NCBI RefSeq assembly: GCF_000718785.1
Contig: NZ_JOCA01000010.1
Location: 148,574 to 212,573 of the forward strand
From: Streptomyces sp. NRRL WC-3626
GTDB lineage: Bacteria > Actinomycetota > Actinomycetes > Streptomycetales > Streptomycetaceae
Reading direction: 5' to 3'
Length of the DNA: 64,000 nucleotides
Within the stretch, counting starts at the first letter, position 1. Each line of letters opens with the position of its first letter. The translations under genes and the position numbers were made by a program. The notes below the pieces were generated by a model. That model was not told the DNA's origin and searched no databases. It was given only the letters and a program-made list of their open reading frames with translations. This document shows, one piece after another, positions 55,596 through 64,000 of the stretch.

Positions 55596-55643
55596 GCGGC
55601 GGGGCCCGGCATCAGTTGAGCGGCTGATGCCGGACCCCGCCGT
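55596..55643 (-). terminator. Long hairpin after the peptidoglycan-binding protein gene
   Basis: A near-perfect stem of about 19 pairs with one mismatch (arms CCGGCATCAG / CTGATGCCGG extended by CGGCGGGG / CCCCGCCG) and loop TTGAGCGG, 54 bp after the minus-strand stop at 55697. Confidence 0.7.
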
Positions 55644-55696
55644 GCGCGTACGTCTCGGTGCCGTCGGGCCGGGCCGCACGAGGCCGCCCACCCGGA

Positions 55697-56260
55697 TCAG
55701 TCGCAGGTGTTGGAGGTGTAACTCGTGGTGTGCCACGTGTCGTTGTGGTAGATCCGGTACTTTCCGGCTGTCCGGTAGACGTCGAAGTAGTACTTCGCCC
55801 CCTGGTAACGGAGGTCCAGGGTCCCGCCCGAGGCCGTGCTGCCCGACAGGTAGCGCAGCTTGCTGTCGGCGTAGCCGAAGGTGTTCGGGCCGACCTTGCC
55901 GTCCGCGTCGTTGAACGAGTCGGCGAGGCCCCAGGTCACCTGCAGCCGCTTGGTGGCGTGCTGGGTGTTGGGCCCGAAGTGGCCGTCCACGTCCGAGAGG
56001 TCGAAGTCGGTGCCGTCCGACTCGTTGGCGCCCTCCGCCAGAAGAATGATCTGCCACAGGCAGGTGGCGTTCGAGCTGCTGTAGGAGGACGTGGACAGGA
56101 CACCCTCGTCGCCGAAGTCGTCGGTGTACGTGTCGGCGCCGCTGACGTATCCGCTGGAGGCCGAGGCGGAGGCGGGCGAGGCGCCCAGGGCCAGAGCGCC
56201 GGCGGCGAGCGCGGCGACGGCGGCGGCGCCCAGGCGCGTGCGTGTCGTGCGGAGGTTCAT
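55697..56260 (-). CDS. Secreted peptidoglycan-binding-domain protein
   Basis: A 187-residue protein from ATG 56260 with GGAACC upstream. A signal peptide (AALAAGALALGASPASASAS) precedes a PG_binding_1-like domain: CLWQIILLAEGANESDG, VDGHFGPNTQHATKRLQVTWGL and DGKVGPNTFGY are the two repeat halves with DGxxGPxT. A C-terminal domain of about 55 residues rich in Tyr and Thr ends in a cysteine (TSNTCD), probably disulfide-bonded to the earlier CLW cysteine. It binds cell wall by family; a catalytic site is not visible. Confidence 0.85.
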   Translation of the reverse strand: MNLRTTRTRLGAAAVAALAAGALALGASPASASASSGYVSGADTYTDDFGDEGVLSTSSYSSSNATCLWQIILLAEGANESDGTDFDLSDVDGHFGPNTQHATKRLQVTWGLADSFNDADGKVGPNTFGYADSKLRYLSGSTASGGTLDLRYQGAKYYFDVYRTAGKYRIYHNDTWHTTSYTSNTCD

Positions 56261-56390
56261 GGAGGTTCCTTCCCTGGTGGTCCGGCGGTGCCTGTGTTTT
56301 GCCATGACCATGCTGGGCGGAACGGGCGATCGGAGGTACCTGCAGAGTTTCAGGTGTGCGGGGCGGAACAACCGTGCATCCGGACAGGCC

Positions 56391-57701
56391 CTAGCCTCTC
56401 GCCCTGCGCAGGGCGTGCCAGGTGGCCGGGTCGACCGTGCCGGTCGGGGGCAGGCCGGAGCGTCTCTGGAAGGTGATGACGGCGTCCCGGGTCGGGGGGT
56501 CGAAGGTGCCGTGGAGGTGGCCGGGTCCGGAGATGCCGTGGAGGTGGCCGAGGAGGCACTGGACCTCGCGGACCTGGCCGCCGCCGTCGCCCTGCCGGAC
56601 GGTGAAGTCCCAGGTGCCGTTCTGGCCCGCCGTGAACGCACGGCCGTACGTCGCGTCCTCGAACACCGCCGGACGTTCGCAGGTGGGCGGGGAGTAGGCC
56701 GCGGGGGTCCCGGACCCCAGGGTGGTGTACACGAGGCCGGAGCTCGCGATCTCCAGCGCGGACAGGACCGCCGCCACCGCCACGGGGCGCAGCCATCCGC
56801 GCGGGCGCGGGGTGCGTGCCGCCCGCTCCACGCGGCGCAGCAGGGCCGCCGCGTCCGCGACCCGGTGCTCGTGGGCGGGAACCAGACAGTCCCTCACGAT
56901 GTCCCGCCACTCCTGCGGGAGTTCGGGGGACAGCCGTAGTTCCTCCGCGCCACGGGCGTAGCGCGTCAACGCGTCGTCGCGGGCCTCCACGGTGCCGCCC
57001 GGCATCGGGAAGGAACCCGCGAGGACGACGTGGGCCAGCACGCCGAAGGCCCAGACGTCGGCGCCGGCGCGGATCCGGGTGCCCCGCGCGTCCGTCTCGG
57101 GCCAGAGAAGCTCGGGCGGGGTGTAGTCCGGGGTGGTGAACGCCGGGGCCCAGGCATGGGTGCCCTCCAGTTCGGCGGCCGTGTGGAAATCGGCGAGCCG
57201 TACCGAACCGTCCGGCATCAGCAGTACGTTGGCCGGTTTCAGATCACCGTGCACCCACCCCGCCCGGTGCAGGTGCGCCAGTGCCTCGCAGATCTGCCGG
57301 AGCACGGCACCAGGCGACGGCACCGGACGCGGTACGGCGTCCAGTGACCGTTCGGCCCGTTCCAGTACGAGCACGGTCGCACCGTCGAGGTCCGGGTGGT
57401 CCGGATCGTCGACCGTGAGGGTCTCGTACATCCGGATCAGCCGCGGCGAGTGGAGCCGGCTGAGGAAGTCGGCCTCACGTTTCGCCAGTTCACGCACATG
57501 ATGCCGTCGGCCACGGGCGCGGGGGCCGGTGGGCAGGACCTTCAACGCCGCCCGGCGGGGGAGCCCCGCCGGTCCCTCCCCGACGCGTCGTCCCGCGTGG
57601 ACGGTGGCGAACGCGCCCGAGCCCAGGGGCTCGCCGACCTCCCAGCGTCCGATCCGGTACCCCCTCGGGACGGTGACGGTGTGCGGCCGCCCGCTGCTCA
57701 C
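56391..57701 (-). CDS. Membrane Ser/Thr kinase with peptidoglycan-binding ectodomain
   Basis: A 436-residue kinase from GTG 57701 that overlaps the upstream FHA gene by 4 bp. The glycine loop is GSGAFATVH and the lysine sits in ALKVLP. The catalytic loop is HGDLKPAN (HGD rather than HRD, so a non-RD kinase with the catalytic Asp kept) and the metal-binding motif is ADFHTA (DFH instead of DFG). A membrane segment near 328-350 (AVAAVLSALEIASSGLVYTTL) is followed by an external peptidoglycan-binding domain with GTFDPPTRDAVITFQRRSGL and GTVDPATWHALRR. It likely signals from the cell wall. Confidence 0.9.
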   Translation of the reverse strand: MSSGRPHTVTVPRGYRIGRWEVGEPLGSGAFATVHAGRRVGEGPAGLPRRAALKVLPTGPRARGRRHHVRELAKREADFLSRLHSPRLIRMYETLTVDDPDHPDLDGATVLVLERAERSLDAVPRPVPSPGAVLRQICEALAHLHRAGWVHGDLKPANVLLMPDGSVRLADFHTAAELEGTHAWAPAFTTPDYTPPELLWPETDARGTRIRAGADVWAFGVLAHVVLAGSFPMPGGTVEARDDALTRYARGAEELRLSPELPQEWRDIVRDCLVPAHEHRVADAAALLRRVERAARTPRPRGWLRPVAVAAVLSALEIASSGLVYTTLGSGTPAAYSPPTCERPAVFEDATYGRAFTAGQNGTWDFTVRQGDGGGQVREVQCLLGHLHGISGPGHLHGTFDPPTRDAVITFQRRSGLPPTGTVDPATWHALRRARG

Positions 57702-58438
57702 ACCCGTGCCTTGCCCGTGGCCGCGGCGAGCACGACGAGGTCGTCCTCGTGGACCAGATCGAAGCGGAGCGCCAGCGACACGAGGGACTCCTTCTTGCCG
57801 TTCAGACGCTGGGTGGGCTGCGCCGTGTCGGGGCCCGGCCGCAGCCGCAGCTTGAGCGCGAGGTAGTCGATGTTCCAGTAGACGGTGGAGCGGCTGACCG
57901 TCGGCCAGACCGGGGCCAGGCGTTCGACGAGCTGCTCGACGGTCGGCAGCGGGGCATGGGGCTCGCCCCGCAGCCGGGGTTCGCACAGGGCGGCCAGCAC
58001 CGCGAAGTACCGCCTGGTGCGGTCGAGCGTGAACGCCGGAGCGGTGAGCGCGCCGGGGACGTCGTGCCGGGTGACGCTGCGGAAGGTGTGCCGCGGCGCC
58101 CAGACGTCGAAGGTCAGCAGGTCTCCCGCCGCGGGCAGGACGACACGGGCGAACTCGAACGGTACCGGCGCGTCCGTACGTCCCGGCGCGACCTTGATGT
58201 GCTCGCCGGCGCCCTCCGGGTTCTCGACGACGTAGGTCTGGTCCTCGCTGCGGTTGGTCAGCAGCCAGAAGTTCCGGTGCGCGGTGATCTCCCCGGCGAT
58301 CCGGGGCACCCCCTCGTGCGCGATGGTGAGACCGTGGGCCTTCTCGCCCCGGCCGAAGGCGAGTTGCTCGCCCGTGGCGATCCTGATCTGTTCGGCCGAG
58401 CTCGCGTCTGCGGGCGGCACGACGATGATGCTGTACAT
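57698..58438 (-). CDS. FHA-domain-like protein, kinase partner
   Basis: A 246-residue protein. The N-terminal 100 residues resemble an FHA fold (LAFGRGEKAHGLTIAHEGVPRIAGEIT, then WLLTNRSEDQTYVV), a phosphothreonine-binding module, but the canonical G-R, S-H and N-T contacts are only partly kept. The C-terminal part is helical (TVEQLVERLAPVWPTVSRSTVYWNIDYLALKLRL) like a small helix-turn-helix-containing domain. GTGA coupling to the kinase downstream shows they act together; FHA proteins are usual substrates or scaffolds of such kinases. Confidence 0.82.
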   Translation of the reverse strand: MYSIIVVPPADASSAEQIRIATGEQLAFGRGEKAHGLTIAHEGVPRIAGEITAHRNFWLLTNRSEDQTYVVENPEGAGEHIKVAPGRTDAPVPFEFARVVLPAAGDLLTFDVWAPRHTFRSVTRHDVPGALTAPAFTLDRTRRYFAVLAALCEPRLRGEPHAPLPTVEQLVERLAPVWPTVSRSTVYWNIDYLALKLRLRPGPDTAQPTQRLNGKKESLVSLALRFDLVHEDDLVVLAAATGKARV

Positions 58439-58615
58439 GGATGCGTTCCCCCTGTCGGATCCACTGCGGTCACGCTGCCTGTGGCCGGCCCCCTCCGGCT
58501 CGGTCCGTCCTGTCGGACGACTGCCGGGAGAGGGCGGACCCAGGCCGTTCTGACGGTAGGAGTGTGGTGCGGGGCTGCCAACGCGCACGGTGCGCAGTCG
58601 CGGACGTGCCGCTGT

Positions 58616-60088
58616 TCACGGTGCACGGTCCGCGATGCGGAACGCGTGGGCCAGTTCGTGGGTTCCGGGGCCCGGGGTCAGCAGGCTGCGGCGCAGCAGT
58701 TGTTCGGCGGTGCCCAGCCGGGCGCGGACGGTGGTGCGGCTGATGCCGAGGTCACGGGCCGTCCTCTGGGCGTCCGCGCCGGCCTCGATCCAGGCGCGCA
58801 GGGTCCGGTGCACGCTGCCGCCGGTGCCGGGCCGCAGGGGCTCGAGGAAGGCGTGGGCCCACGTGACGGCCGCTTCGGTGGACAGCAGACAGTCCGTCGT
58901 AGGGGGCGGTGACGGCACGGCCCCGGTGTCGCCGAAGGGCTCCGGAAGACCGGTGATCTCCAGGGCGAGGGCGAGATCGGCGCGGCTGTGCGGGTCGCGG
59001 AGATCGAGGCCGAGGATGTCCTGGACCTGTTCGAGGTGGGCGGCGACGGTGTTGCGGCTGACGTCGAGCAGCCGCGCCACACCCGCGCGGGGAAAGTGCA
59101 GGGCGAGGCCGGCGATGTCGACGGTGAGCCGGGGGGCCTCCCCGAGCGGCTCCAGGAAGGCGCGGGCCCAGGCCAGGGCCTGCCGGCGGGGAAGCAGACC
59201 GGCGAGCGGCGGTCTGCCGTGCTGGTCGGTGACCCGTTCGGGTGTGTGACGGGCGACGGCCAGGGCGTGGCGGGCCTGGTCGTAGGCCCGCGCGGTGGCC
59301 GCCAAGGGCGCGGGCGCGCTGATTCCCAGCGCGTAGTGGGGGTTGCCGCGCACCAGCTCCCGTAAGGACGCGCCCAGGCCGGTGGCGTCACCGTCGTCGT
59401 CCGTGGACAGCAGGCAGATGAGATGGTCGTCGTAGACCGGGCAGCGCACCATCAGGCCGCGGCCGTGATACCCGGACGCGTCCTGGTGGGCGTCGATGAT
59501 CGTGCCGCGGTCCGGCGGCGGGCAGCGCAGCAGATGGACGCGCAGGCGCTGCGCGACGAGCAACGGCGGTACGGCACCGGCCGTCATCCTGCGGGCCAGC
59601 GTCGCTTCCCCGGTCATCAGGGCCATGAACACCGCCAGGCGCAGCCGTGCCGCCGCCTGCTGATGCCGGACCACGAGATCGTCGGCCCGCCGTGCACGCT
59701 GGGCCATCTCGGTCAGCGTGCCGACATGGGACGCCAGCGCCAGCGACTCCGGTGCGAGGGGCGAGGGGCTGACGACGGTCAGCACCGGACGCGGCACCTG
59801 CCGTCCCAGCGCCTCGCACCACACGTGGACCGCGCCGGCCTGCGACGCCACGGCGGCCAGACGTCCCTGGGACAACCGCGCCAGCGTGGGCCGGACGGCG
59901 GCGAAAACGTCCGGTGCGAACCCGGCGGTGCACAGCTCCACCTCGCCCGTACGGCCGATCAGGGCGACCTCCGCGCCGATCTGCCGCCCCAGCCAGTGGA
60001 TCAGCGCCCGTGTCCCGTCCGCGGTGTCCTGCCCGCCGCGCGGCCTCAGCCGGCGCAGCAACTCGTCGAGCACCTGAGATGTCGGCAC
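58616..60088 (-). CDS. PucR/CdaR-like transcriptional regulator
   Basis: A 490-residue regulator. An N-terminal sensory region of about 260 residues leads to a GGDEF-like CdaR segment and two HTH_30-type helix-turn-helix units: GVARLLDVSRNTVAAHLEQVQDIL and DLGISRTTVRARLGTAEQLL. Two such units in one chain is uncommon. It is divergent from an ArsR-like gene across 207 bp. The ligand is unknown. Confidence 0.82.
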   Translation of the reverse strand: MPTSQVLDELLRRLRPRGGQDTADGTRALIHWLGRQIGAEVALIGRTGEVELCTAGFAPDVFAAVRPTLARLSQGRLAAVASQAGAVHVWCEALGRQVPRPVLTVVSPSPLAPESLALASHVGTLTEMAQRARRADDLVVRHQQAAARLRLAVFMALMTGEATLARRMTAGAVPPLLVAQRLRVHLLRCPPPDRGTIIDAHQDASGYHGRGLMVRCPVYDDHLICLLSTDDDGDATGLGASLRELVRGNPHYALGISAPAPLAATARAYDQARHALAVARHTPERVTDQHGRPPLAGLLPRRQALAWARAFLEPLGEAPRLTVDIAGLALHFPRAGVARLLDVSRNTVAAHLEQVQDILGLDLRDPHSRADLALALEITGLPEPFGDTGAVPSPPPTTDCLLSTEAAVTWAHAFLEPLRPGTGGSVHRTLRAWIEAGADAQRTARDLGISRTTVRARLGTAEQLLRRSLLTPGPGTHELAHAFRIADRAP

Positions 60089-60295
60089 AGCTCTCTCCCC
60101 CCGGGCCCATTCCTTCCCCGCTCGCCCGCGTGTCGATCCATGGCGGCGACGAAAGCCGCCGAAACCCCTCGACCACCCCGTTGAGCCCTCGTATAGGGGC
60201 CGTTGATCCCCGCTTCCTACGATCGCTCAGCCGACGAACCCCGGCCACGGCATTGCGCCGCACGGCAAAAGCTCAGTCCACAGGGGAGGAACGAG

Positions 60296-61348
60296 ATGCT
60301 CCGCATCCATTTCAGCGACGTCGACCTGGCCAGAACCAAGGTCGCCGCGGCTCCGGACCCCCTCTGGGAGGCCGCGGCGAGCCTCCACCGGTTGCAGGCC
60401 CGGCGCGGGCGCTGGGCGTATGCCGGGTGGTACCGCACGGCGCGGGAGCGGATGCAGGCGCAGGGGCTGGAGCGCCTCGTACGCGGCGTGCTCCTCCCGC
60501 TGTACCCGAGGGCCGCGTACTTCCCGGACTTTCTGACGCCGGCCCAGGGCGTGGGCGACTGGGACTCCGGGGCCGAGGCCCTGCTGGCCACCCCGCCGCG
60601 GCGCGTCCATGAGGAGATCACCCTCCTCGACCGGACCGTCGGAGCGCCCGCCTGGGCCGCGCGGCTGACCGGTCTGAAGGAACGCAGGGAGTTCGTACGG
60701 GTGCTGCGCACGTACTACGAGGCCGTCGTCCTCCCGCACAGGGAGCAGATGCTGGCCCGGGTCGAGAGTGAACGGGCGGCGCGCCGCCACGGGCTGCTGG
60801 ACGGAGGCGTCGAGGGCATGCTCGCCGGCCTCGCGCCGATGATGCGCTGGCGTCCTCCCGTCCTGGAGGTCAGCTATCCCAAGCAGGCGGCGGACCGTGA
60901 TCTGTATCTGAAGGGCCGGGGGATCACCCTCGTCCCCTCCTACTTCAACTGGGGCGAACCGGTCGCCTACGCCGATCCGGGGCTGCCGCCCGTGCTCTGG
61001 TACTCGCTGCTGCACGAACCCGAGGCCCGCCGCCCGGGCGCGGGCGAGCCCGGACGGCCTCTGACGAACCTGCTCGGACGGGCCCGCGCGATCGCCCTGC
61101 ACACCGCGTCGACCGGGGCCACGACCGGTGAGATCGCCCGCGCCGCCGGGGTCTCCGCCTCCGCCGCCAGCAGGCACGCCGGCGCGCTGCGCGACGCGGG
61201 CCTCGTCACCACGGTCCGCAACGGCCCGTCCGTGCTGCACACCCTCACGCCCACGGGCGCCGCCGTGCTGCGGGCGGCCCTGCGGCCGGCGGGCGAGGAC
61301 ACGGGCCGGGGCACAAGCACCAGGGCCGTGCCTCCCCCGGCGGGGTGA
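60296..61348 (+). CDS. ArsR-type winged-helix regulator with large N-terminal domain
   Basis: A 350-residue protein from ATG 60296 behind GGGGAGGA. The helix-turn-helix is C-terminal (TTGEIARAAGVSASAASRHAGALRDAGLVTTV), matching ArsR/MarR-like winged helices. The N-terminal 250 residues form a helical domain (WEAAASLHRLQARRGRWAYAGWYRTAR) typical of Streptomyces ArsR relatives. Divergent from the PucR-like gene; targets are unknown. Confidence 0.85.
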   Translation: MLRIHFSDVDLARTKVAAAPDPLWEAAASLHRLQARRGRWAYAGWYRTARERMQAQGLERLVRGVLLPLYPRAAYFPDFLTPAQGVGDWDSGAEALLATPPRRVHEEITLLDRTVGAPAWAARLTGLKERREFVRVLRTYYEAVVLPHREQMLARVESERAARRHGLLDGGVEGMLAGLAPMMRWRPPVLEVSYPKQAADRDLYLKGRGITLVPSYFNWGEPVAYADPGLPPVLWYSLLHEPEARRPGAGEPGRPLTNLLGRARAIALHTASTGATTGEIARAAGVSASAASRHAGALRDAGLVTTVRNGPSVLHTLTPTGAAVLRAALRPAGEDTGRGTSTRAVPPPAG

Positions 61349-61360
61349 GGCACGGCCCTG
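61321..61360 (+). terminator. Strong hairpin over the ArsR-like gene stop
   Basis: CAGGGCCGTGCCTC and GAGGCACGGCCCTG are perfect 14-bp arms, extended inside by a CCCC/GGGG pairing. The stop codon at 61346-61348 lies in the loop-side end. It also faces the convergent membrane-protein gene and is probably bidirectional. Confidence 0.75.
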
Positions 61361-61382
61361 TGGCGGTGGGGGTTCGCCCCGT

Positions 61383-61976
61383 TCAGTACCTCGGGCGCCT
61401 GAACCAGTCCGCGGTGGCGCGCTTCGCGGAGAAGACGATCAGCAGGATCGAGATGATCATGATGACCAGGCCGAGACCGTACGCGGCGAGCGTGAAGATG
61501 CCGCTCACGATCGCGAACGAGCCGTAGACGATGGAGCAGACGCGGACGCCGTTGCCGCCCTTGGCGTACTGCAGCAACAGCACCAGGCCGAGGACCGCGA
61601 AGACGGCGGCCAGGCCCAGGAAGAACACGACGACGCCCTTGCCCAGGTCGGCGAACGCCTCGGCCTCGGAGTCGCCCGTGATGCCGGCCTCGGCCATCGT
61701 CTCGTCCCACTCGGACAGCGCGTAGCCGTACATCCCCGCGATGATCACGTGGGCCAGGGCGATGACGCCGAGCATGATCTGCGCGGCACGTGTGATGCCG
61801 GGCATCCGCGAGAGGACGGGACCGCCGCCGTACGGCTGCGACATCGGCGGGGCGGCGGGGTAGCCGTAGCCCTGCTGCGGAGCGCCGGGCTGCTGCGGGT
61901 AGCCGTAACCCGGGGGGCCGGCCGGGGGCTGCTGGGGCGGCTGCCCGTAGGGGTTGTTCGGGTCGCCGAAACTCAT
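61383..61976 (-). CDS. Four-pass membrane protein with Pro/Gly-rich head
   Basis: A 197-residue protein from ATG 61976. The N-terminal 50 residues are PPQQPPAGPPGYGYPQQPG-like, common in Streptomyces membrane proteins. Four hydrophobic segments follow (IMLGVIALAHVIIAGMYGYAL, GVVVFFLGLAAVFAVLGLVLLL, VCSIVYGSFAIVSGIFTLAAYG, LVIMIISILLIVFS), resembling DUF4064-like proteins. No function known to me. Confidence 0.8.
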   Translation of the reverse strand: MSFGDPNNPYGQPPQQPPAGPPGYGYPQQPGAPQQGYGYPAAPPMSQPYGGGPVLSRMPGITRAAQIMLGVIALAHVIIAGMYGYALSEWDETMAEAGITGDSEAEAFADLGKGVVVFFLGLAAVFAVLGLVLLLQYAKGGNGVRVCSIVYGSFAIVSGIFTLAAYGLGLVIMIISILLIVFSAKRATADWFRRPRY

Positions 61977-62134
61977 GGCGGTTCTTCCTCCGTTGCGCAT
62001 CAGGTGCGGGGACGACGCGAGACTCGGCGCGGAGGAAGTTCTACAGATGCGGTCCGTCCCCCCGGTTCTGCCCGCGGCACTGTGTCCTCATCGTTCTTGA
62101 CCGTTCCTTTCCTTGTCCAGGCGTAGGCCGTATG

Positions 62135-62152
62135 TGTTGTGCAAGTGCAACA
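62135..62152 (+). promoter_or_regulatory. Inverted repeat in the folD upstream region
   Basis: TGTTG-N8-CAACA is symmetric in its outer five bases and lies 107 bp before the folD start. Possible operator; only weak support. Confidence 0.25.
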
Positions 62153-62259
62153 TCACTGATCTTGGCCGGAAACGGGCGATACGAGGGCAGGGGCCGTCAG
62201 GGCCGCCCGTCATGCGGGCTGATTGGAACCGGGGCCCGGTCATCCGCGAGGATGGGGCC

Positions 62260-63114
62260 ATGACCGCCCAGATTCTCGATGGCAAGGCCACCGCAGCCGA
62301 GATCAAGTCCGATCTGACCGCCCGTGTGGCGGCGCTGAAGGAGAAGGGCGTCACGCCCGGCCTCGGCACGATCCTCGTCGGGGACGACCCCGGCAGCCAG
62401 AAGTACGTCGCCGGCAAGCACCGCGACTGCGCCCAGGTGGGCATCGCCTCCATCCAGCGCGAACTGCCCGCCACCGCCACCCAGGAGGAGATCGAGGCGG
62501 TCGTCCGCGAGCTGAACGAGGACCCCGCCTGCACCGGCTACATCGTCCAGCTGCCGCTGCCCAAGGGCATCGACGAGAACCGCATCCTCGAACTGATGGA
62601 CCCGGACAAGGACGCCGACGGCCTCCACCCGATGAACCTCGGCCGTCTCGTCCTGAACGAGCGGGCCCCGCTGCCGTGCACGCCGAACGGCATCATCACC
62701 CTGCTGCGCCGCCACGGCGTGGAGATCAAGGGCGCCGAGGTCGTGGTCGTCGGGCGCGGCGTGACCATCGGCCGTCCGATGCCCCTGCTGCTGACGCGGC
62801 GCAGTGAGAACGCGACCGTGACCCAGTGCCACACGGGTACGCGTGATCTGTCGTCGCATCTGCGGCGCGCGGACATCATCGTGGCCGCGGCGGGCAGCGC
62901 GCATCTGATCCGGCCCGAGGACGTCAAGGCAGGGGCCGCCGTTCTCGACGTCGGTGTCTCGCGCAGTGCCGAGGGGAAGATCGTGGGCGACGTCCATCCG
63001 GGTGTGGCGGAGGTGGCCGGGTGGGTCGCTCCGAACCCCGGTGGTGTGGGTCCGATGACGCGGGCGCAGCTGCTGGTCAACGTGGTCGAGGCGGCGGAGC
63101 GCAGTGTCGGCTGA
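62260..63114 (+). CDS. folD: Methylenetetrahydrofolate dehydrogenase / methenyltetrahydrofolate cyclohydrolase
   Basis: A 284-residue bifunctional enzyme making 10-formyl-THF for purine synthesis. Signature motifs are [18 protein letters not shown] with the catalytic lysine region, [13 protein letters not shown], and the NADP site [26 protein letters not shown] is near the end. ATG 62260 gives the standard length. It supplies the folate used by PurN and PurH. Confidence 0.96.
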   Translation: MTAQILDGKATAAEIKSDLTARVAALKEKGVTPGLGTILVGDDPGSQKYVAGKHRDCAQVGIASIQRELPATATQEEIEAVVRELNEDPACTGYIVQLPLPKGIDENRILELMDPDKDADGLHPMNLGRLVLNERAPLPCTPNGIITLLRRHGVEIKGAEVVVVGRGVTIGRPMPLLLTRRSENATVTQCHTGTRDLSSHLRRADIIVAAAGSAHLIRPEDVKAGAAVLDVGVSRSAEGKIVGDVHPGVAEVAGWVAPNPGGVGPMTRAQLLVNVVEAAERSVG

Positions 63115-63601
63115 GCGGGGTGCCTCGAACGTCTCCGGGGAGCCGGAGCAGGGGGACGAGATCACGGTGCGTGATCCCGTCAGTGCCCCCGACGCCGAGG
63201 GGCGGCCGCGTCGCACGACCCGGCGGTTCCCGCTGTTCACCAGGGACACGGCGCGGCCCGAGGGCGGCGGCCGGGCGGCACCCGGTGACGCGCCCGCGCC
63301 CGCCCGGCAGTGGCCGATCCTGTGTGTGCTGCTCACGGTGGGGCTGGGGCTGCTGCTGACCGCGCTGGATCAGTTCCGGCTCGGGACGCTGCTGGTGGGG
63401 GTGGCGCTGCTGGCGGGGGCGCTGCTGCGGTGGCTGATGCCGCATGTCGGCATGCTCGCGGTGCGGTCGCGGTTCACGGACATCGTGACGTACGGGGGGC
63501 TGGGGGCGGTGATCGTGCTGCTGGCGTTGATGGTGCAGCCGCATCCGCTGCTGGAGATTCCGTTCCTGAAGGACACGCTGCACTTCACCGTGGACGGCTG
63601 A
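63104..63601 (+). CDS. DUF3017-domain membrane protein
   Basis: A 165-residue protein from GTG 63104, overlapping folD by 11 bp. A charged 70-residue head is followed by three hydrophobic segments ([52 protein letters not shown]), typical of DUF3017. From memory the same pair folD-DUF3017 is conserved in Streptomyces. Function unknown. Confidence 0.87.
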   Translation: MSAERGASNVSGEPEQGDEITVRDPVSAPDAEGRPRRTTRRFPLFTRDTARPEGGGRAAPGDAPAPARQWPILCVLLTVGLGLLLTALDQFRLGTLLVGVALLAGALLRWLMPHVGMLAVRSRFTDIVTYGGLGAVIVLLALMVQPHPLLEIPFLKDTLHFTVDG

Positions 63602-63621
63602 GCGGGGTTCTGGTTCGTGGT

Positions 63622-63665
63622 GGCGGCGGCCCGTCCACACCCCCGTGAGAGGACGGGCCGCCGCC
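63622..63665 (+). terminator. Terminator hairpin after the folD operon
   Basis: GGCGGCGGCCCGTCC and GGACGGGCCGCCGCC form a perfect 15-bp stem with a 14-nt loop, 21 bp after the DUF3017 stop. Confidence 0.72.
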
Positions 63666-63843
63666 GGGGAACACGTTGCTGCACGGTGGAGCGGGTGTTC
63701 AACGGGGGGTTGGGCGCTGTGGCACGGAAGTGACCGTTCCGGTACGGGGTGCGGAATCCTCGGACGGGTTTGCGATGTGTTGGGTGGGCCGGCGCAGGGG
63801 CTGGCGGTCAGGTGCCGCGCGTCGGTTGGGCCGGGGGGTGTCC

Positions 63844-63972
63844 GCGCGGCCCGGCGCTTGCGGGGTGCCGTCGCGCCCACCCGTGCCGCCCTGCGGCACG
63901 ATTGCCCGCGGAGTGCGGGGGCGGGGTGCCGTCGCGCCGACCCGTGCCGCCCTGCGGCACGATTGCCCGCGG
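63844..63972 (-). repeat. Intergenic hairpin repeat, tandem copy D
   Basis: The conserved unit occurs in minus orientation at about 63844-63910. A second tandem copy of its core (GGGGTGCCGTCGCGCC through GATTGCCCGC) lies at about 63923-63972. The sequence between 63666 and 63843 holds no visible gene. Confidence 0.72.
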
Positions 63973-64000
63973 TCTGCGGTCTGCGGTCTGCGGTCTGCGG
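63971..64000 (+). repeat. 7-bp tandem repeat at the window end
   Basis: GGTCTGC is repeated four times with two further bases and runs off the window, so the true copy number is unknown. It directly follows the second copy of the hairpin repeat. Confidence 0.8.

Overview
The window is 64 kb of Streptomyces-type chromosome. GC content is very high, GTG and even TTG starts are common, genes overlap by ATGA or GTGA, and the gene order matches from memory the conserved core around SCO4775 to SCO4825 of S. coelicolor. No phage, plasmid, insertion sequence, CRISPR array, tRNA or rRNA gene was seen.

Layout. 1-8853: five consecutive Ser/Thr kinase genes, the first cut by the window edge and the second a clear pseudokinase; four of the five carry related extracellular domains. 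8983-12485: an aldehyde dehydrogenase and a ChoD-like GMC flavoprotein. 12735-16376: a membrane protein, a chorismate mutase with its own leader-peptide attenuator, and guaA. 16387-21733: a PNPOx-like protein, a class II aldolase, a membrane protein, DoxX, and a TetR/methyltransferase pair around a palindromic operator. 21796-25535: PspC-type envelope-stress genes with a two-component system. 25547-35213: two NlpC/P60 hydrolases (one behind a c-di-AMP riboswitch), a SLAC1/TehA-like transporter, the pcrA/uvrD helicase, an M23 endopeptidase and a lipase. 35593-36009: icmB. 36330-44169: a five-gene SWIM / DUF5691 / MoxR / DUF5682 / VWA system transcribed divergently from one control region. 45765-47852: sucCD. 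47963-52021: an XRE/sigma-like hybrid regulator, a PerM-like membrane protein and a membrane protein. 52397-54594: purNH. 54644-61976: ALF-repeat and peptidoglycan-binding secreted proteins, a kinase/FHA pair, a PucR-type regulator, an ArsR-like regulator and a membrane protein. 62260-63601: folD and a DUF3017 protein.

How it fits together. Much of the region serves envelope homeostasis (kinases, NlpC/P60, M23, PspC, peptidoglycan-binding proteins) plus core purine, folate, TCA and aromatic metabolism. Two regulatory signals stand out. First, a leaderless 23-residue peptide with Phe, Phe and Tyr codons, followed by a 13-bp terminator hairpin, sits ahead of chorismate mutase and reads as ribosome-mediated attenuation. 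Second, the SWIM-MoxR-VWA system is flanked by two outward-facing copies of the TTGTCAGTG element of the RecA-independent (PafBC-type) DNA-damage promoter; pcrA in the same window carries a full match to that promoter. This predicts that the uncharacterised five-gene system is induced by DNA damage.

A dispersed GC-rich hairpin repeat occurs at four intergenic sites, and one ALF-repeat gene contains an exact 98-bp tandem duplication that shifts its frame.
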